Positions 48,214-56,557 of a stretch of 64,000 nucleotides of DNA are shown here, one piece after another. Within the stretch, counting starts at the first letter, position 1; each line of letters begins with the position of its first letter. A program made the translations under genes and the position numbers. Origin of the DNA: Propionivibrio soli (GTDB lineage Bacteria; Pseudomonadota; Gammaproteobacteria; Burkholderiales; Rhodocyclaceae); contig NZ_JANZKY010000014.1 in the NCBI RefSeq assembly GCF_025770765.1, positions 117,787 through 181,786 of the forward strand, in the 5' to 3' direction. The notes below the pieces were generated by a model that was not told the DNA's origin, made no database searches, and saw only the letters and a list, made by a program, of their open reading frames with translations.

Positions 48214-48243
48214 CGGCGCACGATGCCCCCGCATGGTGCGCCG
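48214..48243. promoter_or_regulatory. NtrC-like site and inverted repeat upstream of nirB
   Basis: TGCCCCCGCATGGTGCG (48224-48240) matches TGCACCA-N3-TGGTGCA at 11 of 14 defined bases. It overlaps a longer inverted repeat with arms CGGCGCACGATG and CATGGTGCGCCG (one mismatch). A further half site TGCACCA is at 48193-48199. The sites are about 90-140 bp before the predicted transcription start. Confidence 0.5.
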
Positions 48244-48306
48244 ATTTGCTTGATATTCACTCTGTGTTCTCCAAAACCTCTTAACGAATCAATGCCCTAA
48301 AGCTCC

Positions 48307-48322
48307 TGGCACAGTGATTGCG
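48307..48322 (+). promoter_or_regulatory. Sigma-54 (-24/-12) promoter of the nirBD operon
   Basis: TGGCACAGTGATTGCG matches TGGCACG-N4-TTGC with GG at 48308-48309 and GC at 48320-48321. The predicted start near 48333 leaves a 31-base leader with GGAG before the nirB ATG. Confidence 0.72.
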
Positions 48323-48363
48323 CAAAGGCATCGGACACGATGTTCTCTTGCGGAGTCATGGAC

Positions 48364-50793
48364 ATGAGCAAACCCAGGCTGGTGATGGTCGGTAACGGAA
48401 TGGCGGGTGTGCGCACACTCGAAGAGTTGCTGAAGATCGCCCCCAACCTTTATGACGTCACTGTGTTCGGTGCTGAACCGCATCCGAATTACAACCGCAT
48501 ACTTCTCTCTCCGGTTCTGGCCGGAGAAATGACGATCCGGGACATTATCCTCAACGACCATGACTGGTATGAGGGTAATGGCATCCGGCTCCATTTGGGC
48601 AATGCTGTCACACGTATCGACCGGGTGCAGCGCCGCGTGATCGCGACGGACGGTACTGAAGCGCCTTACGACAGACTGCTACTGGCGACCGGCTCGAACC
48701 CGTTCATTTTGCCCATCCCCGGGAATGATCTTCCGGGCGTCATCTCGTACCGGGACATCAAAGATACTGACGAGATGATCGAGACGGCGAAGCGTTACCG
48801 ACACGCTGTCGTGATCGGGGGAGGATTGCTTGGGCTCGAAGCAGCGAACGGCCTCAGGTTGCGCGGTATGGACGTGACCGTCGTTCATGTTGCGCCATGG
48901 CTCCTTGAACGCCAGTTGGACGAGACGGCGGGCAAGATGCTGCAGAAGTCGCTTGAGGACCGCGGGCTCAAGTTCCTCCTGCAGAAACAGACTGAGATGT
49001 TGATCGCCGGCGAAAGCGGGCGAGTCGCGGCCGTCCGTTTCAAGGATGGCATGCAAATAGCGGCCGACCTCGTCGTCATGGCGGTGGGGATTCGGCCCAA
49101 TACCGCCTTGGCTGAAGCGGCCGGTATCTACTGCAACCGGGGCATCGTCGTGAATGACACGATGCAGACCTACGACCCGAAAGTCTATGCCGTGGGTGAA
49201 TGCGTCGCGCACCGCGGCACGGTATACGGCCTCGTCGCGCCTTTGTTCGAGCAGGGTAAGGTCGCAGCCAACCATCTCGCCAACTTCGGCATCGGACGCT
49301 ATGCAGGATCGGTAACGTCAACCAAGCTCAAGGTGACCGGCATCGACCTGTTCTCCGCTGGCAACTTTACGGGCGGATCGGACACCGAGGAAATCGTTCT
49401 CAACGACGCGGCGGGCGGCGTGTACAAAAAGCTGGTGATCAAAGACAACAAGCTCGTCGGCGGCGTGTTATACGGCGATACTGCCGATGGCCCGTGGTAC
49501 TTCCAGCTCCTGCGTGATGGCCAGGACATCCACGAGATCCGTGATCACCTCCTGTTCGGTCAGGCGCACGTCGGTGACGTCGGTCACCAAGGCCACAGCA
49601 AGGCGGCGGCGATGGCCGACGGCGCGGAGGTCTGTGGTTGCAACGGCGTGAGCAAGGGAACCATCGTCAAGGCGATCAAGGAGCACGGGCTTTTCACGCT
49701 CGATGGAATCCGAAAATATACCAAGGCCTCGTCTTCGTGCGGATCGTGCACGGGGCTCTGCGAACAGATCTTGTCGGCGACGATCGGTGGCGCCTATACG
49801 CCGGCCGCGTCGAACAAGAAACCCGTCTGCGCGTGTACGGACCACTCGCACCAGGAAGTCCGCGACACGATCCGCGAGCATCGTCTGGTACGCATCGCCG
49901 ACATCATGCATTTCATGGAGTGGAAGACGCCTGACGGCTGTGATAAATGCAGACCGGCCCTCAACTACTACCTGATCTCCACTTGGCCAAAGGAAGCCAA
50001 GGACGACCCGCGCTCGCGCCTGATCAACGAGCGCGCGCATGCCAACATCCAGAAAGACGGGACCTATTCCGTCGTTCCCCGGATGTGGGGCGGGCTGACG
50101 ACGCCCGACGAACTGCGGCGAATTGCCGACGTTGCCGAGAAATACCAGGTGCCGACGATCAAGGTTACCGGCGGGCAGCGCATCGATCTCCTCGGCATCA
50201 AGAAGAAAGACCTCATCGACGTCTGGCGGGATCTGGACATGCCTTCCGGCCACGCCTACGGCAAATCGATCCGGACCGTGAAGACCTGCGTCGGACTGGA
50301 GCACTGCCGTTTCGGAACGCAACTCGCGATGAGCATGGGCGTCAAGCTCGAAAAGATGCTTTTCGACATGTACGCGCCGCACAAGGTCAAACTCGCCGTC
50401 TCGGGATGCCCGCGCAATTGCGCGGAAGCCGGGATCAAGGATGTCGGCGTCATCGGCGTCGATTCCGGTTATGAAATCTATGTCGGCGGCAATGGGGGCA
50501 TCAAGACGGAGGTGGCGCAATTCTTCGCCAAGGTGAAGAACGACGAGGAGGTCATGGAGTACACGGGAGCCTTCCTGCAGCTTTATCGTGAAGAAGGTTT
50601 CTACCTTGAGCGTACCTGTCACTACCTTGCTCGCGTCGGACTCGATTACGCGAAGAGCAAGGTCGTCGAAGACGAGGAGAACCGGAAGGCGCTGCATGGG
50701 CGCCTGCTCGATGCACTCAAGGATGCAAAGGATCCTTGGAAGGAGCGGATCGCCGGCGTCGAACGGCAGGAATACGAACCGTTGTCCGTCTAG
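48364..50793 (+). CDS. nirB: NADH-dependent nitrite reductase, large subunit
   Basis: NirB reduces nitrite to ammonium with NAD(P)H, using FAD, siroheme and iron-sulfur clusters. The 809-residue protein starts at MSKPRLVMVGNGMAG; GGAG is eight bases upstream, whereas two earlier ATG codons lack a usable site. FAD-binding GNGMAG and NAD-binding GGGLLGLEAA are in the first 160 residues. A BFD-like [2Fe-2S] domain has CGCNGVSKG and CGSCTGLC. A second cysteine cluster (VCACTDHSH, GCDKCRP) follows. The siroheme/[4Fe-4S] ligands are TCVGLEHCRFG and SGCPRNCAE. nirD follows after 21 bp. Confidence 0.97.
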   Translation: MSKPRLVMVGNGMAGVRTLEELLKIAPNLYDVTVFGAEPHPNYNRILLSPVLAGEMTIRDIILNDHDWYEGNGIRLHLGNAVTRIDRVQRRVIATDGTEAPYDRLLLATGSNPFILPIPGNDLPGVISYRDIKDTDEMIETAKRYRHAVVIGGGLLGLEAANGLRLRGMDVTVVHVAPWLLERQLDETAGKMLQKSLEDRGLKFLLQKQTEMLIAGESGRVAAVRFKDGMQIAADLVVMAVGIRPNTALAEAAGIYCNRGIVVNDTMQTYDPKVYAVGECVAHRGTVYGLVAPLFEQGKVAANHLANFGIGRYAGSVTSTKLKVTGIDLFSAGNFTGGSDTEEIVLNDAAGGVYKKLVIKDNKLVGGVLYGDTADGPWYFQLLRDGQDIHEIRDHLLFGQAHVGDVGHQGHSKAAAMADGAEVCGCNGVSKGTIVKAIKEHGLFTLDGIRKYTKASSSCGSCTGLCEQILSATIGGAYTPAASNKKPVCACTDHSHQEVRDTIREHRLVRIADIMHFMEWKTPDGCDKCRPALNYYLISTWPKEAKDDPRSRLINERAHANIQKDGTYSVVPRMWGGLTTPDELRRIADVAEKYQVPTIKVTGGQRIDLLGIKKKDLIDVWRDLDMPSGHAYGKSIRTVKTCVGLEHCRFGTQLAMSMGVKLEKMLFDMYAPHKVKLAVSGCPRNCAEAGIKDVGVIGVDSGYEIYVGGNGGIKTEVAQFFAKVKNDEEVMEYTGAFLQLYREEGFYLERTCHYLARVGLDYAKSKVVEDEENRKALHGRLLDALKDAKDPWKERIAGVERQEYEPLSV

Positions 50794-50814
50794 TGCGACC
50801 CTACAGGAGATCAA

Positions 50815-51123
50815 ATGGCTGAATGGAAAATGATTTGCCGGGTCGAGGATGTTCCGCGGCTCGGATCGCGCGTCGTCAAATCGGCGGCCGGGGACATCGC
50901 GGTTTTCCGCACTTCGACCGATGAAGTGTTCGCCTTGCGCGACGCCTGCCCGCACAAGGGTGGCCCGTTGTCGCAGGGACTGGTGCACGGAACGCAGGTC
51001 ACATGCCCGCTGCATGGGTGGAGGTTGCACCTGGATTCGGGTGAGGCTGTCGCTCCGGATGTTGGCTGTGCTCGCCGCTATTCCTCGAAGGTCGAGGGTG
51101 GGGCGGTTTTTCTCGAAATCTGA
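50815..51123 (+). CDS. nirD: Nitrite reductase small subunit, Rieske-type
   Basis: NirD is the 102-residue Rieske-fold partner of NirB. The [2Fe-2S] motifs are CPHKGG and CPLHGW, spaced as in Rieske domains, so the cluster is intact; many enterobacterial NirD proteins have lost these residues. AGGAGATCAA is the ribosome site. It follows nirB and precedes the nitrate transporter by 18 bp. Confidence 0.95.
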   Translation: MAEWKMICRVEDVPRLGSRVVKSAAGDIAVFRTSTDEVFALRDACPHKGGPLSQGLVHGTQVTCPLHGWRLHLDSGEAVAPDVGCARRYSSKVEGGAVFLEI

Positions 51124-51141
51124 TCTCGATCCGGAGGAATC

Positions 51142-52359
51142 ATGGCCGCTGACAAATCGTTCTGGAGAGCCGGTCACCGACCGACCTTGCTCGCCGCTTT
51201 CCTGTATTTCGACCTGGCGTTCATGATCTGGGTCATGCTTGGGCCTCTGGGCGTGCAGATCGCCAAGGACCTCGGGCTCACTCACGCGCAAAAGGGGCTG
51301 ATGGTCGCTACGCCGGTGCTTTCCGGGGCGGTACTTCGACTCGTCATGGGTGTTCTCGTCGATCACCTGAAGCCGAAGACGGCTGGCGCCATCGGGCAGA
51401 TTGTCGTCATTCTCAGCCTCGCTGTAGCCTGGCTGTTCGGAATTCATTCGTACGAGCAGACGCTTATTCTCGGAATCTTCCTTGGCGTCGCTGGCGCTTC
51501 ATTCGCCGCCGCTCTGCCGCTCGCTTCGCGCTGGTATCCGCCTGAACACCAAGGAACCGCGCTTGGGATCGCAGGGGCTGGCAACTCGGGTACGGCGATC
51601 GCCGCGCTCGTGGCGCCGAGTTTGGCCGCTGCGTTTGGTTGGATAAACGTGTTTGGCCTCGCGTTGGTCCCGCTGGTCGTCGTCTTCGTCCTTTATATGG
51701 CGATGGCGAAAGACGCGCCGGAATGCCCAGCACCTAAATCGCTCGCCGAGTACCTGAAGGTGTTGCGGGACAAGGATGCCTGGTGGTTCATGTTCTTCTA
51801 CTCGGTTACTTTCGGCGGTTTCGTCGGCCTCGCCTCGTCGCTGACCATCTACTTCAACACGCAGTATGGGCTTGATGCGCAGATGGCAGGCTTCTTTACG
51901 GCGGCGTGCGTCATGGCGGGTTCGATGGTGCGCCCGCTTGGCGGCAATGTCGCTGACCGCATCGGCGGCATCAAAAGCCTCTCGGCAATGTACGTGATTG
52001 CGGCGGCGTTCCTCGCCATGGTGAGTTCGGGCTTGCCTCATGCGTGGATGGCCCTCGTGGGTTTCGTGTGTGCGATGCTCGCCCTGGGGATGGGTAACGG
52101 CGCGGTGTTTCAGCTTGTGCCGCAACGCTTCCGCAAGGAGATTGGCGTTATGACCGGACTCGTCGGCATGGCGGGTGGTATAGGTGGTTTCTACTTGGCG
52201 TCTTCTCTCGGCTATGCCAAGGAAATGACCGGAAGCTATCGTCTGGGGTTCCTGATCTTTGCCGGCCTGGCGGTACTCGCCCTGATCGGGTTGAGCAGCG
52301 TCAAATACCGTTGGCGAACCACTTGGGGCGCCGCCCACCTGACGACGGCGAAAATCTGA
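51142..52359 (+). CDS. NarK/NasA family nitrate/nitrite MFS transporter
   Basis: A 405-residue, 12-span MFS protein of the nitrate/nitrite porter family. The nitrate signature appears twice in modified form, GVAGASFAAALPLASRWYP with GIAGAGNSGTAIAALVAP, and GMAGGIGGFYLASSLG in the C-terminal half; an arginine in each half (LRLVMG; MVRPLGG) fits the nitrate-binding pair. Position between nirD and the regulator/chelatase genes makes nitrate uptake for assimilation the likely job. Confidence 0.93.
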   Translation: MAADKSFWRAGHRPTLLAAFLYFDLAFMIWVMLGPLGVQIAKDLGLTHAQKGLMVATPVLSGAVLRLVMGVLVDHLKPKTAGAIGQIVVILSLAVAWLFGIHSYEQTLILGIFLGVAGASFAAALPLASRWYPPEHQGTALGIAGAGNSGTAIAALVAPSLAAAFGWINVFGLALVPLVVVFVLYMAMAKDAPECPAPKSLAEYLKVLRDKDAWWFMFFYSVTFGGFVGLASSLTIYFNTQYGLDAQMAGFFTAACVMAGSMVRPLGGNVADRIGGIKSLSAMYVIAAAFLAMVSSGLPHAWMALVGFVCAMLALGMGNGAVFQLVPQRFRKEIGVMTGLVGMAGGIGGFYLASSLGYAKEMTGSYRLGFLIFAGLAVLALIGLSSVKYRWRTTWGAAHLTTAKI

Positions 52360-52435
52360 CCTCGGGAGACGCGGCGGTTGTTTTCCGCGCATGCCTCGTG
52401 CTTAACTCGGGTTTTCATCCAATCGCGCGTCGGTC

Positions 52436-54130
52436 ATGCCACTTACCGTCACTCTCGGGCATTCATCGCTTACCGGTCCTCGCGAAGGCAATGAAGATTT
52501 CTGCGGGGCGGTTACACCGGAGGGAGCGGACCTTGAGAACAAGGGACTGATCGCCGCCATTGCCGACGGTGTCGGTGGCCACAGCGGAGGGCGGGAGGCT
52601 GCCGAATATGCGGTACGCGGGCTTCTGGCGGATTATTACGCGACTCCGGATACCTGGAGCATCCCGCGTTCTCTCGACAAGGTCCTCGCCGCGCTGAACC
52701 AATGGATCATCGCCGAAGGCGGGCGTGATTCAGCGCTCGCTGGCATGGCGACGACACTTACAGGGCTCGTGCTGCGCGGCCGGAGGTATGTTTGCGTCCA
52801 TATCGGGGACACACGCTTGTATCTGTTGCGTGACGGAGCGCTTACCCGGCTTACTCACGACCACACATGGGATCTGCCGGAGTTACAGAACGTCCTTGCG
52901 CGTGCCATCGGCATGGATCGGCGCATCGAGTTCGATTTCTCCGACGGTGAACTGGCGCCAAGCGATACGTTTCTCCTGTGTTCCGATGGCGTGTGGGGGC
53001 CGCTCGGCGAGGAACGCTTACGGGAAGTGCTGCTCGCGCAACCCGACCCCCAGACGGCGGCCGCTGCCCTGGCCAGCCTCGCGCTGGCGACTGGCGGTCA
53101 TGACAACGCGACCGCCCTCATTTTGCGTGTGGAGTCGTTGCCGGAGATCCATTTCCGCGATTCGCTCGAAGGTGCCGCCCGTTTGCCGGTTCCCCCGTTA
53201 TTGCGACCGGGACAAGTTTTCGATGGCTGGTGCGTCGACGAGATTCTTCATGACTCCCGGACGACGCGGCTTTACCGCGTGACCGACGTCGACTCGGGAC
53301 AGCGGCTGGTAATGAAGACCTTGAGGCCGGAACTTGCCGACGATGTCGACGAAATCAGGGCGTTGCTGATGGAAGAGTGGCGCGCGCGGCGTGTCGTTTC
53401 GCCATACTTCGCCCAGGTGGTGCCTGCCGAGCGGCGCAGCGCCCTCTACTATTTGCAGACATGGCATAAGGGGGCGACACTCCAAGTTCTTCTTGACGCC
53501 GGGATGCACTTCGGCGTCGGCGACGTCGTCCAGCACGGGATCGCTCTTTTGCGGGGTCTTGCGGTCCTCCATCGCCTCGACATTGCGCACCGCGATATCA
53601 AACCAGCGAACATTCTGGTGGGGCAGGATGGGCTTCTGCGCATCCTTGACCTTGGCGTGGCCGTGAGTCGTTCCGAGGAGGACGGAGGAAAAAGCGTGGT
53701 TACGGGGGTTCCCGGAACGCCAAGCTACATGGCGCCGGAGCTCCTCTCCGGTGCGCCATCCTCGACAGCACATGACCTCTATGCCGCCGGCGTGACTCTC
53801 TACCACGTGCTCACGCGCAAGTATCCTTACGGCGAGATCGAGCCGTTCCAGCACCCGAAGTTCGGCGAACCCATCGCACCTACGCGTTACCGTCCGGAAA
53901 TTCCCGGCTGGCTCGAAAACATTTTGCTCAAAGCCGTGTCGAAGAATCCAGCGTGGCGTTTTGAGACGGCCGAGGAGTTTCTTTTGGCGCTAGAGCGCGG
54001 CGCCCGGCACCCGGTCGAGCGTCAGCCGCGGACTCCAATCGCCCTTCGCGACCCAGTCCGTACGTGGCGGGTGGTTGCCGCCGTTTCCTTCGTATTGAAC
54101 CTACTGTTGCTTTTGTATGTGAGCCGATGA
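52436..54130 (+). CDS. Fused PP2C-type phosphatase / Ser-Thr protein kinase with C-terminal anchor
   Basis: A 564-residue two-headed signalling protein. Residues about 5-230 are a PP2C phosphatase with metal-binding NEDFCG (Asp21), ADGVGGH (Asp44), GDTRLYLL, CSDGVWG and GGHDNAT. Residues about 265-525 are a Hanks-type kinase: ATP lysine in VMKTLRP (near 294), catalytic loop HRDIKPANIL near 385, DLG in place of DFG, GTPSYMAPELL and DLYAAGVTLY. The glycine-rich loop is degenerate (ILHDSRTTRLYRV has no glycine), which raises doubt about activity. One membrane helix ends the protein. It overlaps the chelatase gene as ATGA and belongs to the nirBD operon. Its target may be the transporter or reductase; this is inference. 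Confidence 0.92.
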   Translation: MPLTVTLGHSSLTGPREGNEDFCGAVTPEGADLENKGLIAAIADGVGGHSGGREAAEYAVRGLLADYYATPDTWSIPRSLDKVLAALNQWIIAEGGRDSALAGMATTLTGLVLRGRRYVCVHIGDTRLYLLRDGALTRLTHDHTWDLPELQNVLARAIGMDRRIEFDFSDGELAPSDTFLLCSDGVWGPLGEERLREVLLAQPDPQTAAAALASLALATGGHDNATALILRVESLPEIHFRDSLEGAARLPVPPLLRPGQVFDGWCVDEILHDSRTTRLYRVTDVDSGQRLVMKTLRPELADDVDEIRALLMEEWRARRVVSPYFAQVVPAERRSALYYLQTWHKGATLQVLLDAGMHFGVGDVVQHGIALLRGLAVLHRLDIAHRDIKPANILVGQDGLLRILDLGVAVSRSEEDGGKSVVTGVPGTPSYMAPELLSGAPSSTAHDLYAAGVTLYHVLTRKYPYGEIEPFQHPKFGEPIAPTRYRPEIPGWLENILLKAVSKNPAWRFETAEEFLLALERGARHPVERQPRTPIALRDPVRTWRVVAAVSFVLNLLLLLYVSR

Positions 54131-54513
54131 CCGAGATCAAAACCCGAACGGCATTGATTCTCTTCGCGCATGGGGCCAGAGATCCCGGGTGGGCCGCTCC
54201 TCTATCGAGGGTACGCGAAGCGGTCCGAGGGGTTGAACCGGAGCAACGCATCGAGATCGCCTTTCTCGAACTCATGCCGACGACATTGCGCGAGTGCGCG
54301 ACGGACTTGATCGATGAGGGCTTCGAACGGATTGTGGTGGTACCGATGTTCATCGCACAGGGCGGGCACTTGAAACGCGATGTACCGAAGCTGCTCGACG
54401 AGTTGCGGGCGCTGCATCCGCATACGAAGTTCGACCTTGCCGGACCGATTGGAGAAACCGAATCGGTCATCCTGGCAATGGCTAGGCACATCGCCACCCT
54501 GACAAAGAACTGA
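54127..54513 (+). CDS. CbiX-type sirohydrochlorin chelatase
   Basis: A small 128-residue chelatase of the CbiX/SirB short family. The N-terminal TALILFAHGARDPGWAAPL supplies the metal-binding histidine, and VVPMFIAQGGHLKRDVP the second. It would insert iron into sirohydrochlorin to make siroheme, the cofactor of NirB encoded in the same operon. ATG 54127 overlaps the stop of the phosphatase-kinase gene. Cobalt use for cobalamin is the alternative, but the context favours iron. Confidence 0.9.
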   Translation: MTEIKTRTALILFAHGARDPGWAAPLSRVREAVRGVEPEQRIEIAFLELMPTTLRECATDLIDEGFERIVVVPMFIAQGGHLKRDVPKLLDELRALHPHTKFDLAGPIGETESVILAMARHIATLTKN

Positions 54514-54524
54514 GTGCCGATCGG

Positions 54525-55280
54525 TCAGATGACCAAGCGATTCTTTACGAGCTTTCCCGCCGATTTAAGCCCAGGCAGCGTCGGCAGAAGGTTGAGGCCG
54601 GTGTCCTGACGCAATTGTTCGGCGCGCACTCGCAAGTCCTCAATCGAAATGTCGACCGGATTGCCTCCTGTTGCGAAGGCAATGGAGTTCCCGCTGTTGC
54701 ATGACGGGAATACCAGCGAGCGGCCGTCGAAGGCGGACGCGATGCGCTCCGCGCTTTCCTGAAATCCCCGGCTTCGCCCGAGCAGATTGACGGCGAGCAG
54801 GCCATCGTCACTGAGCCGGGCACGGCACGCCTGGTAGAAGGGATGCGTATCGAGGACGCCTGCACGGCCGTCCTTGTCGAAACCATCGACGAGGATGGCG
54901 TCGAACTTCTCGCCATCCTGCAGCATGTATTCGGCACCATCCCCGATGATCACATTCAAGCGCGTCGCGTCTGACGGCAGCTTGAAATGCAGGCGGGCGA
55001 CGATTTCAACCTGCGGATCGATTTCGATCGCGGTGATCCGCGTTGCTGGATAGTTGTGGTAGATGAACTTTGCCAGCGATCCCGCGCCAAGCCCGATGAG
55101 AAGCGCTTTCCGTGGCCACGGAGAATCACGCAGCAGCAGGCCGGCCATCATCTCGCGTGTGTAGGAAAGCTCGAGGGCGTTCGGGCGGGCGACGCGCATG
55201 GCGCCCTGGATCCAATCGACGCTGAAATGCAGATAGCGGACGCCCGCTTGTTCGCTGACCTGGATGGTATTGTTCGACAT
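54525..55280 (-). CDS. Spermidine synthase-like aminopropyltransferase-fold protein
   Basis: A 251-residue SAM-dependent methyltransferase/spermidine synthase-fold protein. ALLIGLGAGSLAKFIYHNYP is the nucleotide-binding loop, ITAIEIDPQVEIVARLHF the acidic strand, and IIGDGAEYML with FDAILVDGFD the following motifs. The start MSNNTIQVSEQAG matches the point where similarity begins; the open frame continues 91 codons upstream without it. Short homologues of this type are often annotated as polyamine aminopropyltransferase, but their substrate is uncertain. It converges on the chelatase gene and diverges from srkA. Confidence 0.82.
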   Translation of the reverse strand: MSNNTIQVSEQAGVRYLHFSVDWIQGAMRVARPNALELSYTREMMAGLLLRDSPWPRKALLIGLGAGSLAKFIYHNYPATRITAIEIDPQVEIVARLHFKLPSDATRLNVIIGDGAEYMLQDGEKFDAILVDGFDKDGRAGVLDTHPFYQACRARLSDDGLLAVNLLGRSRGFQESAERIASAFDGRSLVFPSCNSGNSIAFATGGNPVDISIEDLRVRAEQLRQDTGLNLLPTLPGLKSAGKLVKNRLVI

Positions 55281-55500
55281 CGCATGCACTACGTGCTGAA
55301 AACAAGGATGGAATCTTAGCGTCTTGGGCAAGAGGGGGAAAGCCGGGCGTGCCACCAAGGAGCGGATCTGGCGTGTTCGCGACGGCCCCGATGCTCGGTG
55401 CGTCGAAGCGCTGGGACTACAGTACACTACACAGGGGAATCCTTTGGCCGCCGGCTCGTCTGCGGCTGCTTTTTCAACGTGTCTTACTTGGCCCGGCCGC

Positions 55501-56511
55501 ATGAACTCTTCCAGTCGCTCAGCAAACAACCCGGACGCCACTCCATTTGCCACGCTGACTCCGGATTCGATGCTCGACGCGTTGGAAAGCGTCGGCCTCC
55601 GTCCGGACGGGCGGCTTCTCGCGCTTAACAGCTACGAGAATCGCGTCTACCAAGTATTCATGGAAGAGGGCGCGCCGCTCGTCGCTAAGTTCTACCGGGC
55701 GGGCCGCTGGTCGGACGCGGCCATCCTCGAGGAACATTGTTTTACCGCCGAGCTTGCTGAGCGCGAGCTGCCGGTCGTAGCCCCGAAAGCCATCGCGGGG
55801 AAAACGCTCCACACGTTCGGCGATCTGCGTTTTGCCGTTTTCCCGCGGCAAGGTGGGCGAGCGCCTGAATTCGACAGCGGCGGCACGCTGGCGTGGATGG
55901 GGCGATTCATCGCACGCATTCACCTCGTCGGCGCCACACGACCATTTTTGGCTCGACCAAGGCTGGACATCCGTACATTTGGCGAGGAGCCGAGAGACCT
56001 CCTGAGGTGCGGCCGGTTCTTGCCGCCCGACCTTGAAGACGTTTACTTCGGCGTTGTTGACCAGGCGCTGGACGGCGTACGCCAGTGTTTCAGTCGCGCC
56101 GGCGAGTACGCCGCTTTGCGTTTGCACGGCGACTGTCACGTGGGCAACGTGTTATGGCTTGAGGGCGGCGGACCGTGTTTCGTCGACTTCGACGATGCGC
56201 GCATGGGTCCCGCAATTCAGGATTTGTGGATGCTGCTTTCGGGAAGCCGCGAGGAGCAATCGCGACAATTGAGCGAGGTGCTTTCAGGTTACGAGGACTT
56301 TCGCGAATTCGACCGCCGCGAGTTGCTGCTCGTGGAAGCACTGCGTACGCTGCGTCTCATTCACTATGCAGGCTGGCTGGCGCGGCGCTGGGACGACCCG
56401 GCGTTCCCGGCCGCATTCCCGTGGTTCGATACGCCGCGCTATTGGCAAGATCGCATCCTTGAGCTGCGGGAGCAGATCGCACTGATGGACGAGCCGCCGC
56501 TTCACGTCTGA
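55501..56511 (+). CDS. srkA: Stress response serine/threonine kinase SrkA (YihE)
   Basis: A 336-residue aminoglycoside-phosphotransferase-fold kinase. E. coli SrkA (YihE) protects cells from stress-induced death, acting against the MazEF toxin. Core motifs are NSYENRVYQVFMEEGAPLVAKFYR (in part), the catalytic LHGDCHVGNVLW and the DFG-equivalent CFVDFDDARMGPAIQDLW (in part). I start at ATG 55501; the frame is open to 55324 but without similarity. It is divergent from the spermidine synthase-like gene. Confidence 0.9.
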   Translation: MNSSSRSANNPDATPFATLTPDSMLDALESVGLRPDGRLLALNSYENRVYQVFMEEGAPLVAKFYRAGRWSDAAILEEHCFTAELAERELPVVAPKAIAGKTLHTFGDLRFAVFPRQGGRAPEFDSGGTLAWMGRFIARIHLVGATRPFLARPRLDIRTFGEEPRDLLRCGRFLPPDLEDVYFGVVDQALDGVRQCFSRAGEYAALRLHGDCHVGNVLWLEGGGPCFVDFDDARMGPAIQDLWMLLSGSREEQSRQLSEVLSGYEDFREFDRRELLLVEALRTLRLIHYAGWLARRWDDPAFPAAFPWFDTPRYWQDRILELREQIALMDEPPLHV

Positions 56512-56525
56512 CTTGCGAAGCTCCG

Positions 56526-56544
56526 CCGGGGCGAGTTGCCCCGG
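56526..56544. terminator. GC hairpin between convergent srkA and the dehydratase gene
   Basis: CCGGGGC and GCCCCGG pair around GAGTT in the 46-bp gap between the two stop codons. No strong T run follows on either strand, so termination efficiency is doubtful. Confidence 0.5.
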
Positions 56545-56557
56545 TGGTTTCTCTACC

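Noticed and set aside
49468..51447. A 659-codon open frame on the minus strand opposite nirB-nirD
   Set aside because: Same shadow composition, no domain, and the opposite strand is fully accounted for by conserved enzymes.
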